Both the position numbers and the translations under genes were made by a program. The notes below the pieces were generated by a model. That model made no database searches and was not told the DNA's origin. It saw only the letters and a list, made by a program, of their open reading frames with translations. This document shows positions 1 to 10,377 of a stretch of 64,000 nucleotides of DNA, in pieces (the stretch's first letter is position 1; every line of letters starts with the position of its first letter). Source of the DNA: Cunninghamia lanceolata (lineage: Eukaryota; Streptophyta; Pinopsida; Cupressales; Cupressaceae). The DNA is taken from the NCBI GenBank assembly GCA_027924645.1, contig BSBN01000829.1, forward strand, positions 186,001-250,000, read 5' to 3'.

Positions 1-1024
1 AACATCTGATAGGTCCTCTGCCCTGAGATCTCCCTCTAAACAGTGGTCTTCTGCCCCTAAAGTTTCCTCTTTGATTATAACTTCCCCCTTGGGTTTGACT
101 ATTGTCTCCTTTGCTGCTCTCTTGGTTTGATTCACCTTGGTATCCAAATCCATTTCCTCTGCCTCTAAAAGGACTTCTTCCTCCCCTTTGCTGCTTTCCT
201 CTTCCTCTACTATTCTACTCTTATCTTCTCTTGAATTTCTCTTCCACTTTGAGTGCCAATTGGTAGCACTTCTGGACTGTCTCTGGGTTATGCAGATTTA
301 TGTCTTCTTGGATGGAAAACCTCAATCCATTGAGGTATCTTGCCACCTTCTCTACTTTATTCTCCTTTACCTTTGTCTTGACACATAGTTTCATGAACTC
401 TTCTGTGTATGAGCTGACATCTAACTCCTTCTGCTTCAAGTTTTGTTTCCTCTTATGTAATTGGATGTTGTAATCCAATGGAACATAGGCCTCCTTCACT
501 AAAGCCATCATCCTCTTCCAAGTAGCAACTCTGTTCTTCCCTTCTTTCACCCTGTCATCTTGGATGAAATTCCACCAATTTAGTGCAGCCCCTTTCATTT
601 TGGATTGAGATATCTTCACCCTTTGGTGGTCTAGGATTTCCTCGGTCTCGAAGAAATTATTCAAGGAGTCTATCCACTCCATCACTGAATCAGGTTCCAT
701 TTTTCCTGCAAACACTGGCAGGTCTACTTTCATATCCATGGTCCTTCTCTCCATGGATTTGAGGGCATTAAGTAAGGGTCTCTGGTCTGCAGGAACCTCT
801 ATCTCTTCCTGCTTAGGGATCTCCTCTTTATCCCTGTCTTCTCGCTTACCAGAATCTTCTTCTCCCTTCTCTACTCTGTCCCTCAACTTCTCTACTTCTT
901 CTTTCAAACCCTGATTCTGAGCCCAAGCTGCTTTTCTCTCTACCATTTGTTTTCACACTAAGGCCGCCAACTCAGCATTGGTCATCTTTTCTGGGTACTC
1001 TTGTGACCCCTCTTCGTCTGACAT
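1..1024 (-). pseudogene. gag of gypsy element A (partial, broken)
   Basis: The start is ATG at 1024-1022, 33 nt after the primer site. The first 26 codons end in an in-frame TGA and reading continues from the ATG at 946 to a stop near 221. The N-terminal 80 residues are charged and coiled-coil-like, rich in Glu and Lys. A retrotransposon gag (capsid) core follows, with the tryptophan patches V-M-E-W-I-D-S-L and A-L-N-W-W-N and a C-terminal segment S-S-Y-T-E-E-F. Beyond 221 the same strand stays Lys/Glu-rich to the window edge, as in the linker before a zinc knuckle; the knuckle is not in the window. The family forms the virus-like particle. It is clearly gypsy by resemblance to the gag of C (54514-54957). 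Not functional as it stands. Confidence 0.8.
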
Positions 1025-1056
1025 CTTGTCTTCTTCTACCCAAAGGATACTCCTTT

Positions 1057-1068
1057 GCTCTAATACCA
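1057..1068 (-). other. Primer binding site of element A
   Basis: The minus strand reads TGGTATTAGAGC, one base from the TGGTATCAGAGC complementary to the initiator tRNA-Met 3' end. It lies 2 nt from the LTR edge at 1071 and just before the gag start, which fixes element orientation as minus. Confidence 0.8.
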
Positions 1069-1070
1069 AT

Positions 1071-2637
1071 TGACGCAGAAACGTGGCAAATTAGGTGTTA
1101 AGCCCTCACCCACATACATTGGTCGTTGTCTGTTTACCCATCGGTCAGATATCACACTATCACATACCTTATACTGGTCTATGCACTTTGCATCGGTTGC
1201 CTATCGACAACACATGAGCTATCGGCCTCCCCGATCTGAGTCAACCCGACACATTCAGTTTTGTAGATCAGACTTGCCGAACTGTCTCTATGGTTGAACC
1301 TTTGAACCACATGAAACCTCCAAGTTTAGTGAACCCATGAACCCGTCGAACCAAATGAACCTTGGTATCTCGTTGAACTGGTTTAACCTACACCACCAGT
1401 TCAATATACTCCCGTCGCATAAACTTTGCCAATTGAATCTCCGAGTCCATTGAACTGTTGAATCCAATGCTCCTTTGTTGAATCAACGAACCGAATGAAC
1501 TGTTGAACCATTGAACCAGTTCACCCATCGGTTCACCTATCAGCGACACTTGCTACGATGAACTGGCAAACCACATGAATCTGTTGTAGCCGTTGAACCA
1601 TTGAACCTATGAATTGGTTCAACCACCTGCGACCGTCTACTATCAGTTTCCCTGATATGCTTCAACCCGATACACAAATGTAGGATACACACGAAATGTA
1701 TATTCGCATATAAACATGATATACACATGAAATGTACTCAGGTACATTAGCGATATACACACTACTCATATGTTTAGCAAACAACACTAACTTAACCCGA
1801 ATGGACTCTTACACATACATTTCTTCACAGAATATACACAGGATGATACTCACATACAAATGTGATATACTCACAAACTGTTCCTGGTATGAAATTGACA
1901 TATATACATAACTGTGTATCTGAATCACACGCCGATAACCTCCTCTATAGCAAATATCGCAATTTCTAATCTGCCATGACCACGAACAAAAGGAAAACAA
2001 AATAGAAAACTATTTTACAAGTCCATTCCACTGATTTCATAGAAATCCACCAGTGGAATGGCTTTAATCATACATCTCAACCACATAAAGACTAAATTAA
2101 ATACAAAACGATTCTATACAGTTAATGTACACAGGACAATTTAATACATAGGGAATTTACACAGAATCCAGAATTTGTAAAACACAATTGACAGAATTTC
2201 TATTTCTTCATTCTTATAGAGATTCATACATTTGATAATTCCAGAGGATGGAAAAACCAACAACCTCCTCCGCTCTCACACCTCTGCCTCATTTTATTTC
2301 TATGTATATCTCCCCTGTTTTGATTTTGCTTAAACCAAGATTATAATAAAAAACCATAACTAATCACTTGACACCTGTTTGGCTTAAGACAGCAAAACAC
2401 CTAATCATGCGACACATTGATTTAATCCTCCACATACCCCAAATGTCTAATAATGTCCAAATTGGCTTATTGGGATGCCAAATTTGGGACTTCGGTTCTC
2501 ATGGTGGGGTTAGTTCTTACAAACATGAAATGTCATCACAAATACTACATGATAACATAAAATGCATAAAACATATTAAACCTTAGTCTTCTCCCTCAAA
2601 TGTATATTTAGCTTGTTGAAGGGGTGCTCCTGTACCA
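1071..2637 (-). repeat. 5' LTR of gypsy element A
   Basis: The boundary at 1071 (plus-strand TGACGCAG) is set by the adjacent primer site. The other boundary, at 2637, is inferred from the LTR-start motif (minus sense TGGTACAGGAGCACC), which resembles those of K and C, and from the abrupt beginning of element B coding sequence at about 2641. No second copy lies in the window, so the outer edge could be off by a few bases. No supported gene is inside; short open frames here look accidental. Confidence 0.6.
1290..1640. repeat. Degenerate TTGAACC-rich minisatellite inside LTR A
   Basis: The words TTGAACC, TGAACC and GAACCA recur more than fifteen times at irregular 8-25 bp spacing. The flanks carry two related copies of a block reading ...TCAACCCGA(C/T)ACA. 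This looks like an old short-period tandem expansion in the LTR. Confidence 0.7.
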
Positions 2638-2643
2638 CAGGGT

Positions 2644-3555
2644 GTGGAAGTAAAAGTATATAGGGAGAAGAAGGTGGAAGATGAACACATAGAAGATAGA
2701 TATAAAACAAGGGATGATCATGCAAATTTCTTTGATACTAAAATTGATTACTTTATGGCATATTGTAATGATGATGATCTTGATGTAGGTCTTTTACCTT
2801 CTAACCATGTTGTTGTTGATCATGATGTATTTGATGTGTGGATGTTGCATTTTGATGGTGCATGCTTAAAAGATGGTTCTAGTGTTGGGATTATTTTAAC
2901 ATCCCTAGGTGGTAAGCATTCATGCATGTCATTCAGATTGGATTTTCACTGCACAAATAATGTGGTAGAATATGAAGCACTATTGCTAGGCTTGAATGTG
3001 GCACACAAACATGGTGTTCAATGTTTGAAAATTTATGGAGATTCAGAGTTGATTGTCTAGCAAGCAAGAAAGATGTTTGCTGCCAAAGACAAAAGGTTAA
3101 AAGCATACAAAAATGCTATATGGAATACCATAGAGTTGTTTGATGCCATTGGTATTGAGTGGACTGATAGATCAAAAAATGAGGAAGCAAATGCCTTGCT
3201 TGTAACTGCATCTAGGTACAATCCCCAATCTAATTTTCTTCATGACCATCAAGCCATTGAAGTACTTGCAAGGCTGACCATTCTAGAAAACATATACAGT
3301 TGGCAAGTATTTAATGATAACAGTCAAATTTTTAGTTTTTTAAACTGTATGGATGATTTTGAAAGTTAGGAAATTAATTGGTAGCTAATGGTTGAAATGG
3401 AAAATGGCAAAGAAACATTGTTTGGAAACAAAGTGGTACAGTTAAAGACCAATACCATTCCTAAGGGACTGGTAGCATTGGAGAGAATATTTGATAGCTC
3501 TGACCGCTAGAAAAGCAATGGTAAACCAGTTCAAGAAGATGGCCTAGAGGGTGTT
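2644..3555 (+). pseudogene. Extra RNase H-like domain and linker, element B pol
   Basis: An open frame of 138 codons (2644-3060) and, after one TAG, another of 98 codons (3073-3369) form one RNase H fold: H-F-D-G-A at the first acidic strand (the D is present), N-N-V-V-E-Y-E-A-L-L-L-G (catalytic E), and G-D-S-E-L-I-V (second D). It ends with E-W-T-D-R-S-K-N-E-E-A-N-A. After the stop at 3367 the frame still encodes a linker with I-P-K-G-L-V-A-L-E, which I recognise from plant gypsy polyproteins, and G-L-E-G-V, where element K interrupts. RNase H removes the RNA strand during reverse transcription. All three acidic positions are still visible. Confidence 0.8.
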
Positions 3556-5246
3556 TGATGTAGAGGTAGGGGTTTAACTCAACACAATGGAGGCATATTT
3601 CACAATAATGGGCTCAAATAAGTAACTTCTACAAGTTTCACAAGCAATCTTCTTAAAGGCAACTTCCTTCTTCAAGGGCATAACTTGGGTTTCCAACTAC
3701 TCTAACCACTTAAGGTTACCATAGACCTCTTTACACCTCAAGGACCCCAACACAACCAAAACTAACTCCTTACCAAAGTCTTCCCCTTCAATTCTTGTCC
3801 ATCTCATGTATAGGCTGCTCAAATGCTAGTAGGTCTCCTCACCATGTTTTCTGACCATATCCTTCTAAGACAACAACAACCCCATAAAAGAAATAGTATT
3901 TCAAATACCCTTTATGGCCTTACTTAACATATCAAAAACTCAAATAAGGTTACTTTGGAACACCACAACCAAAAATGGATTGTTATGCTGGAAAAGAGGG
4001 GCAATTAGCCCTGTTTTACAAAGCATCACCTATGCAGACACACAACCAACCCCAAATCACCTTTGACAGTCCTTCACCAGGTTACCAATGGGCCGAATCA
4101 ATAAGTTTTGGCACAGGAAAAGTCTTTAGGATCATCAAACCACTAAACCCTTAATTAGGCTTATTAGCCTTGGTTCCAACTTGCCACCTTTGACATTCAA
4201 CATAAAGAAGACTTCACATGCTTCAACACAACTTCATTGGCATTGACAACACCTCAAATGAGTGACCTTCACAAGGGTTGAACACCATACAATATAGAAT
4301 ACTACAAGGGTTTACCAAACACAGTTTGTCTTGACTGTCAACACTATCATAGCATGACAGGGGTATAGAAGATTACAAATCCCTTTTGTTCTTAACAAAA
4401 CCTAGTTTGAAGAGGGTTCATAATGCAACTTGACAGCATGTCCAAGCCAATTCCACTTATAATGAACATCGAACTTATCAACAATATTCCAAAACCTTAC
4501 TCTACTGCCTTACCAATCTGTTATACCCCAAAATACAGTCCTAGGGTATCAAGAAACCAATAACGACACTCATCTTTCTTATCTGCAACTTTGGGAATAT
4601 GAAAATGTATACAAGAAGGAGCATTTTCATCAAAACTAGAATTTATCACTTGGTCCAAAATCAGAGGAACACAAATAGGTTTACTCATTGTTACCCTAGT
4701 TAAGGGTTTTCAACAGTCTGGGGTAGTTTTAGAAAATTGACCATGAGTAACTCATTTCTACATGAAATTGAATGCTACAAGAACCAATAGAAAGTTGATT
4801 CAACATATTTCTATCCCAAGTCATTCTCAGGCCCTGACATGTCCATACAAGGCCATACTATTCAAAGAAACAGTAGGAAAACAGTAAAATCTGTAGAGAA
4901 CAAAGTTTCTTAACATCATTTTCATTCAAAAGTCTCTTCAATTCATCTTTAGTATGTCTTCAATACAACCTCTCTACTTTTCCTTGAAGATCTAGGCATA
5001 TTTAAACATGTTTTCAAAGAAACCCAATGGTCTCCAACTGACTTTTGAATGCCCTGACTGTTGGGCTTCCACACTTTGCACTTTTTTACATTTTTCACAT
5101 GACAACTTTGACACATTATAAAACATGACAATATGAAGACTTTTACATGATAAAATGGTCTATTATGACCTTATTGGACTCACAAGACTCTAAAACACCT
5201 CAAAAACCTAGCATAAGACCTTATTTACAAAGTTTACATGGTGCTC
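3556..5246 (-). repeat. 3' LTR of element K (inferred extent)
   Basis: The first 67 bp match the remnant at 6282-6348 with few differences. The distal end near 5246 rests only on resemblance to the LTR starts of elements A and C. If that is wrong, K would instead be a short-LTR element and this stretch would be internal. No convincing gene is inside. Confidence 0.5.
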
Positions 5247-5249
5247 CTG

Positions 5250-6116
5250 CACCATACACCCAAACAGAAAAGAATTCAAGTCCACTTGAATAAGGAATAT
5301 CAACATGAGAAGTATGTTTGAAATTTTTTGACTGATATCTTGAAATCCTTGCATTCCATCCACCTTGAAACAGTACAATATTTGTTTCATCTTCACCTTA
5401 GGTTTTCCAAACTTCTTGCTAAGGTGCTTAGGTCTGTCAAATGGAAAAAGTTGCTTCCAATCTACATCTCTGGACACCTGCACTTGAATAGTGACAACAT
5501 AAAAGGTAACTTGATCAACAATGGGTTCTTTGCTCTCTCTTGGTGACCCCTACAACATGACAAAATCAAACTGAAGCATCTTGGTTTGCAACTCTTCATC
5601 AGCAACATCAACACCCTTCTCTGCTTGTTCATCTTGCTCAAACAACTCCTCTATTGCTACTATCATAGCATCCTCTTGTATTTTTGTCTCAGCATTCCCA
5701 TGGTTTGAAAAGGCTACAATGTCCATAACTTCTTCTTCACCTTCCTTTGCTTGTTCATTACTTTTTTCCATCAAAGGTTATTTTGTCTTCACATCTGATT
5801 CTAATGTTTTCATTTGGCTTCTCCTTTGCATTAGCCTTTGAATAGGCCATACAACCTTCTTCTTCATTGTCAAGTGCCAACTTTGCAATTGCTACATCTT
5901 CATTTGGAACTCCCGATTTATTCTTTCCATATCTTCATCCATCTGTTTCAAGACTTGTTTCCATTCTGCTATCTCTTGGTCAATTGCCATTTGTTTTGCC
6001 TTTTCTTTTTCCTTCTTCATCTCTTTTTCCTCTCTTTTCTTTTCTTGTTTCTTCTTTGATGAACCCTCACCCAGTAAGTACCTCTTCAACAAATCCATTT
6101 CTCCTTCTTCAAGCAA
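5250..6116 (-). pseudogene. Gag-proximal coding remnant of element K
   Basis: Open minus-strand frames at 6116-5892 (74 codons), 5774-5550 (74 codons) and 5483-5208 (91 codons) follow one another downstream of the primer site. The first is extremely Lys/Glu-rich and coiled-coil-like, as in the N-terminal region of the gag of A. The second is acidic (runs of E and D). The third has no domain I recognise. No gag core, zinc knuckle, protease or RT is seen, so most of gag-pol is deleted. It may be a tandem of gag N-terminus and a 3' non-coding leftover. Confidence 0.5.
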
Positions 6117-6266
6117 GTCCCTTTAACCTTACTTCCTCTTATCTTTGCCTCACCTAGGTCTCTTCTCTTTTCCTCTACCTAGTCTTTTGGCAACCAGGTT
6201 CTCTCTTCAACCTGCACAAACACAAACACACACAAACACCAAACTTTCCTTTCCTAGAGTCTTCTA

Positions 6267-6278
6267 GCTCTGATACCA
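6267..6278 (-). other. Primer binding site of element K
   Basis: The minus strand reads TGGTATCAGAGC, an exact match to the common plant tRNA-iMet primer site, 3 nt from the LTR remnant at 6282. Confidence 0.9.
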
Positions 6279-6281
6279 ATT

Positions 6282-6348
6282 TGATGCAGATGTATGGGTT
6301 CAACTCAACACAATGGAGGCATATTTCACAATAATGGGCTCAAATAAG
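6282..6348 (-). repeat. 5' LTR remnant of element K (67 bp)
   Basis: It starts with TGATGCAG and matches 3556-3622 base for base except a few substitutions. It stops abruptly where element B reading resumes (P-F-W-I-E-F-D then N-L-G-T-K-E). The full copy continues for over 1.6 kb on the other side, so this end has been truncated. Confidence 0.75.
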
Positions 6349-7380
6349 GCCCTTTTTGGATTGAGTTTGACACCTAGTTTGACATCGGTGTTAACCTTGG
6401 AACTAAGGAAGCACTAAAGATGGTTTACATAGGCAAGAAACTAAAGCCTCATTAACAGAAAATGATGATTTCTATACTGAGGAAATTCAAGAGGTGTTTT
6501 GCATGGTCATATGATGATTTGAAAGCTTATAGGGAGGATTTATTTCAGTGTACCATCCCCCTCCAACTAGATGCAAAACCATTTAAGTAGAAACAAAGGC
6601 CTATAAATCCCACCATAGCTCCCAAGATGCAGAAGGAGTTGCTAAAAATGAAAGAGGGAGGTATCATCAAACGTATCAAGCACTCTGAGTGGGTGTCTAA
6701 TCTTGTCCTAGTCAGAAAGAAGAATGGGGAGATTAGACTTTGTGTTGATTTTAGAAATATGAACATTAAATCTCTCAAGGATAACTAGTCTCTTCCAAGC
6801 ATGGATCATTTACTACAAAGGGTGGTTAGTTCAGAACTAATGTCAATGATGGATGGATTTTTAGGTTATAACCAGGTGCTAGTCAAGGAGTAAGAACAAT
6901 ACAAAACAAAATTCACCACTCCTTGGGGAACATATGTGTATCTAAGAATGCCATTTGGTTTTAAAAGTGCAGATCTACATTTCAACGAGCAATGGATGTG
7001 GCCTTTGCTGGCCTCATTGAGGAGATCATGGCTATTTACCAGAATGATATGATTGTATTTTAAAAGGATAGAAATGATCATTGCAAACATTTGCAATTAA
7101 TTTTTGAAAGGTGTTTAGAGTATGGGATCTCTTTAGATCCCAAAAAATGTCAATTTGGAGTTGTAGAAGGAAAGTTGTTGGGACACATTGTGTCAAAAGA
7201 GGGGTTAGAATTGATCTAGATAGGGTTAAGGCCATTGACCTTATTACCTAGCCCAAAACAATCAAAGGTATTTAGTCCTTCCTTGGTCAAATTAATTTTG
7301 TAAGAAGATTTATTCCTAACTTTGCTGAGAAGTCAAAATCGATTTCCAAGATGCTTAAAAAGGGACAACTTGTCTTGTGA
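6349..7380 (+). pseudogene. Reverse transcriptase of element B (dead)
   Basis: The order of RT motifs is intact across several stops: N-L-G-T-K-E linker, C-F-A-W-S-Y-D-D-L, the G-G-I-I-K-R-I-K-H-S-E-W-V block, R-K-K-N-G-E-I-R-L-C-V-D-F-R-N, S-L-P-S-M-D-H-L, M-D-G-F-L-G-Y-N-Q, T-P-W-G-T-Y, M-P-F-G-F. The catalytic box reads Y-Q-N-D (7037-7048), so one of its two aspartates is gone. After it come F-E-R-C-L-E-Y-G-I-S-L-D-P-K-K-C and L-L-G-H-I-V-S. At least six stops and a frameshift make it inactive. The enzyme would copy element RNA to DNA. Confidence 0.85.
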
Positions 7381-7980
7381 GATAAGGAATCTGTTGAAGC
7401 CTTTCTTGATATAAAAGAGGCTTTGAAAAATGCACTAGTGCTGGTAAGTCCAGCCTATTCCAAACCTTTCCATCTCTTTTCATTCACTTCATTTTACACT
7501 GTCGCTGCTATGTTGCTACAAAAGAACGAAGATGGATATGAGCAGCCAATAGGATTTTTTAGTAAATCTTTACAGGCTGTTGAGTTAAATTACTCCATTA
7601 TGGAGAAGCATGCTTATCCATTGGTCAAGGCTACAAAAAAATTTAGGTCCTATTTCACATGGGCCAAGATTATTGCATATGTGCCACACACAGTAGTGAA
7701 AGATATATTCATGCAATAGGAGGCTTTAGGTAAAAAGTGCAGATGGATTAACAGAATCAAAGAATATGACATGGACATACAAGTCACCAAATTGGGAAGA
7801 GGCCAAGGCTTAGCCAAGATGATGGCAAATTCAAATCTTGAAGCAATGAAGGTAAATGAAGTTGAGGAAGGTGATGTAATTCCTCACTGTTCATTGGTTG
7901 ACCATCCATGGTATAAGGATATTGTTTTTTATCTTGTGAACATGCATTGCCCTCCAGGCATGAAGGTCACACAGTAGAGG
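7381..7980 (+). pseudogene. RT-linked RNase H of element B
   Basis: The open frame 7423-7719 holds the RNase H region that follows RT in gypsy elements: A-A-M-L-L-Q-K-N-E-D-G-Y-E-Q-P-I-G-F-F-S-K-S-L, then L-N-Y-S-I-M-E-K-H-A-Y-P-L-V-K-A. After a TAG the frame gives W-I-N-R-I-K-E-Y-D-M-D-I-Q and L-A-K-M-M-A-N. The first catalytic aspartate position appears lost (S-F-T-S-F-Y-T-V). This is a second RNase H in the same pol, besides the one at 2644-3369. Confidence 0.75.
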
Positions 7981-9163
7981 ACCCTTAAACTTTAGAAATA
8001 AAGGTATTTCTTGGTTTAAGGAATGCTGATGTGGATAAACCATGAAGGATTGTTATTAAAATGTTTGAACCAACAACAAGTAGAGGTTGTTGTTGATGAA
8101 TACCATCAAACAATATGTGGTGGGCATTTTCATGCCAAGACCACGACACATAAAATCATCAAAGCAGGCTTTTGGTGGCCCGATCTTTTCAAGGATGTTG
8201 CCAAGCAAGTTAGAAAATGTGATGCTTACCAACGCTTTTCAGGTAAGAGAAATTTGTTGGAGCATTGACTCTTATGTCAGTTGCAGTTGAAGCACCATTT
8301 CAGCAGTGGGGCATTGACTTCATAGGAGAAATTCAGGAGAGATCTAGTAATGGATTTAAGTGGATCCTTGTGGCCACTGATTATTTTACCAAGTGGGTTG
8401 AGGTTATCCCCACTCACAATACCACATCCAAGGTGGTACTTGATTTTCTTACGAGCAATATAATAACTAGATTTGGAGTGCCATCAAGAATTATTACAGA
8501 CAATGCCATGTGCTTCAGATCTTAGGATATTGCTAATCTGTGTTTGGAATATGGAGTTAAATTGATTCATTCTTCACCATATCATCCCTAGAGTAATGGA
8601 CAAGCTGAGTCCGGAAAAAAGAGTCTAATGAAAATTATAAAGAGGATGTTGGATTAGAATAAGAAAAGATGGGATGATAAACTAAAACATGCTTTATGGG
8701 CTAATGGGGTGACATTCAAGAAATCCATTGGAAGGGCCCATTTGAGGTGGTATATGGAGCAGAAGAAAAAATGCCAATGTCATTAGAATTGCGTGTATAT
8801 CAGCTACTACAACAAATCGGTGAGGATGGGGATGATGCTTTAACTCTAAGAACACATGTGTTGGCTGAGTTAGATGAGGCCAGGAGGCTAGCGCATGTTA
8901 AAAACCAACAACAACAACAAAAGGCTGAATATTTGTTTAATAAGAAAATAGTAAGGAGAAGCTTTTAGATTGGTGACTTGGTTCTCTTGTGGAATGCAAG
9001 AGCAGAAGACAAGGGTAAGCATGGCAAGTTTTAGCCTTTATGGTTGGGCTCTTATCATATCAATAAAAAAGTTGGACAAGATACATATTACATTAGGAAT
9101 ATAGAGGGAGAATTGATGGAGTTGCCCATTCATGGACAACATCTGAAGCTTTACTTTTCTTGA
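7981..9163 (+). pseudogene. Integrase of element B
   Basis: The N-terminal zinc region is recognisable (D-E-Y-H-Q, G-G-H-F-H, K-C-D-A-Y), with the last cysteine replaced by Tyr. After a frameshift near 8265 the core reads W-G-I-D-F-I-G (D at 8316-8318), I-I-T-D-N-A-M (D at 8499-8501) and N-G-Q-A-E-S (E at 8607-8609), so the D, D and E residues all survive. The C-terminal part continues to L-P-I-H-G-Q-H-L-K-L-Y-F with stop at 9161. The protein would insert the DNA copy in the genome. Stops at 8523, 8589 and elsewhere inactivate it. Confidence 0.85.
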
Positions 9164-9589
9164 GTAAGTGCTTCCCATGATTTTGAATATAGTCAAATAG
9201 TGTTATGTGCTCTAATGTTTATGACTGTATTTTTTCCTTTTCTTAAGTGTGGTTGTAAATATGTCTGTGTTTGTTGTTTCCCTTGTGTGTTTTCATTGTG
9301 TTTTGTGTCTTTTTGGTCTGCTTGGAGATTTGAATCCTCATTGTGCCACTTCTTGGCACACATCCCCAACCAGAGCCAATGTTGCCACCCTAAAAATTTT
9401 ATTCCCATTGTACCTTTTCTACCCTCAAAAAATCCAAATTTCCTGAGCATTTTCTTAAGCCAAGGTCACCACTGAATAGAGTTTTCAATTCTGAGCAACT
9501 TTTCCTTTTGAACCATGTTGAAATTCCTTAAAACAAAGAAGTTATCCTTGGTCAAAGTTTTGAGTCATGTTGGAGCTTCAGAGTGAAAA

Positions 9590-10075
9590 AAGCCTTTGAG
9601 AGTCTAGAGATAGCAGAAGGTACCAAGTGTCAAAGCGACACTTATTTGAAAGCTCCCAAAATAAAAGACTCTCTTGTCTTGTGTGAAGGCTCCACGTGGT
9701 GCAATCTTGGGTCTTTAAGTTTCAAAGGTAAAAGGGCGAAGGAAATGGTTTGTGATATCATCTTCAATTGGTAATAAATCCCAAGTCTCTACAGATACCA
9801 CGGAGGGTGCCACGTGTCAGTGCCATGCTCAATGAAGGGTCCCTTTTGCTAAAGCTTCAAAATGTTGCGGGCACCTTCTACATGTCTCACTGTTGATTAT
9901 TTGGTAGGCCCCATTCTTATTAAGGAAAAGGGAAGCGAAAGCTGCCAAGTGTTAGCTTGGCATTCATTTGAAAGGCTCTTGAAGCAAAAGACCATCCCAA
10001 CTTAATCTAGGGCTCCACGTGGTAGATTGTCGGGTCTCTTTAGTTCAAAAGAAAAAGGGGCTAAGGCAAAGTTTT
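9590..10075 (+). repeat. Diverged ~325 bp tandem duplication with CACGTG boxes
   Basis: Two blocks (about 9600-9750 and 9930-10070) share, in order, a CAAGTGT.....CACTTATTTGAAA-like segment, AAAAGAC, GGCTCCACGTGGT and GGGTCT..T.AGTT. CACGTG occurs at 9693-9698, 9811-9816 and 10016-10021. Such G-boxes are bound by plant bHLH and bZIP factors; binding here is inference. Confidence 0.6.
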
Positions 10076-10368
10076 GAAGAAAGTGAGTTTTGCTAATAAC
10101 AGGCAAAACATAAAGCAAGATGCTTCCAAGGTTCCTGATAAAAGAAATTCACCGATGAGGCAAAGAAAAGGTTAAATGCATTTTGGTGGGTTTGTATTTC
10201 AAAACACCTATCTAATCCCAGCTGCCATAAATGCAAAATTGAATAGCGTGTATAGGTTGGTGGTGAGTAGATGGAATTAGTTGCAGGAATTTATGGGAGT
10301 GAGGAAGATTTAATGTTGGTGCAGGTGGGTGGGTAATTGGTGCCCATTTGTTGCATTGATTTTCTCCC

Positions 10369-10377
10369 CTATATATG
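10369..10377 (+). promoter_or_regulatory. TATA-like box in LTR of B
   Basis: CTATATATG follows a CTCCC pyrimidine run and lies about 350 bp downstream of the last CACGTG box. Its position suits the LTR promoter of a plus-strand element. The call rests on position and sequence only. Confidence 0.35.

Larger units (their letters stand above)
1..2637 (-). mobile_element. Ty3/gypsy element A (5' part: gag, PBS, 5' LTR)
   Basis: Read on the minus strand, an LTR of about 1.57 kb (2637 down to 1071) is followed by a tRNA-iMet-like primer site and a gag gene that runs off the window at base 1. Its pol and 3' LTR must lie outside. The LTR butts directly onto the RNase H-like part of element B at 2640, so A most probably inserted into B and separated it from its own gag. 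The LTR begins (minus sense) with TGGTACAGGAGCACC. Elements K and C have similar LTR starts, so the three look like relatives. Confidence 0.75.
3556..6348 (-). mobile_element. Deleted gypsy element K inserted in B
   Basis: A 67 bp direct repeat (3556-3622 and 6282-6348) bounds the insertion. On the right it is adjoined by a perfect minus-strand primer site. The sequence TGGTGCAGGAGCACC, preceded by TTTGGGTGTA, near 5246 (minus sense) resembles the polypurine and LTR start of C (GGGTGTCTAA then TGCAGGAGCA). I therefore read 5246 down to 3556 as a 1.69 kb 3' LTR, and 6282-6348 as a 5' LTR cut down to 67 bp. Only about 1 kb of internal sequence is left, so K cannot move by itself. B coding resumes directly at 6349. 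Confidence 0.65.

Noticed and set aside
4520..4740. Minus-strand frame of about 55 codons with I-H-F-H-I-P-K-V-A-D-K-K-D-E inside K
   Set aside because: It looks protein-like but lies within the inferred LTR, is short and has no partner frame; considered a captured ORF, but support is too weak.
3556..6348. K as a TRIM-like element with 67 bp LTRs
   Set aside because: The motif near 5246 matches the LTR starts and upstream polypurine context of C and A, so a truncated 5' LTR is the simpler reading.
9193..9475. Overlapping frames on both strands just after the integrase of B
   Set aside because: They are Cys/Phe- or Lys/Gln-rich with no motif, in LTR-like non-coding DNA.
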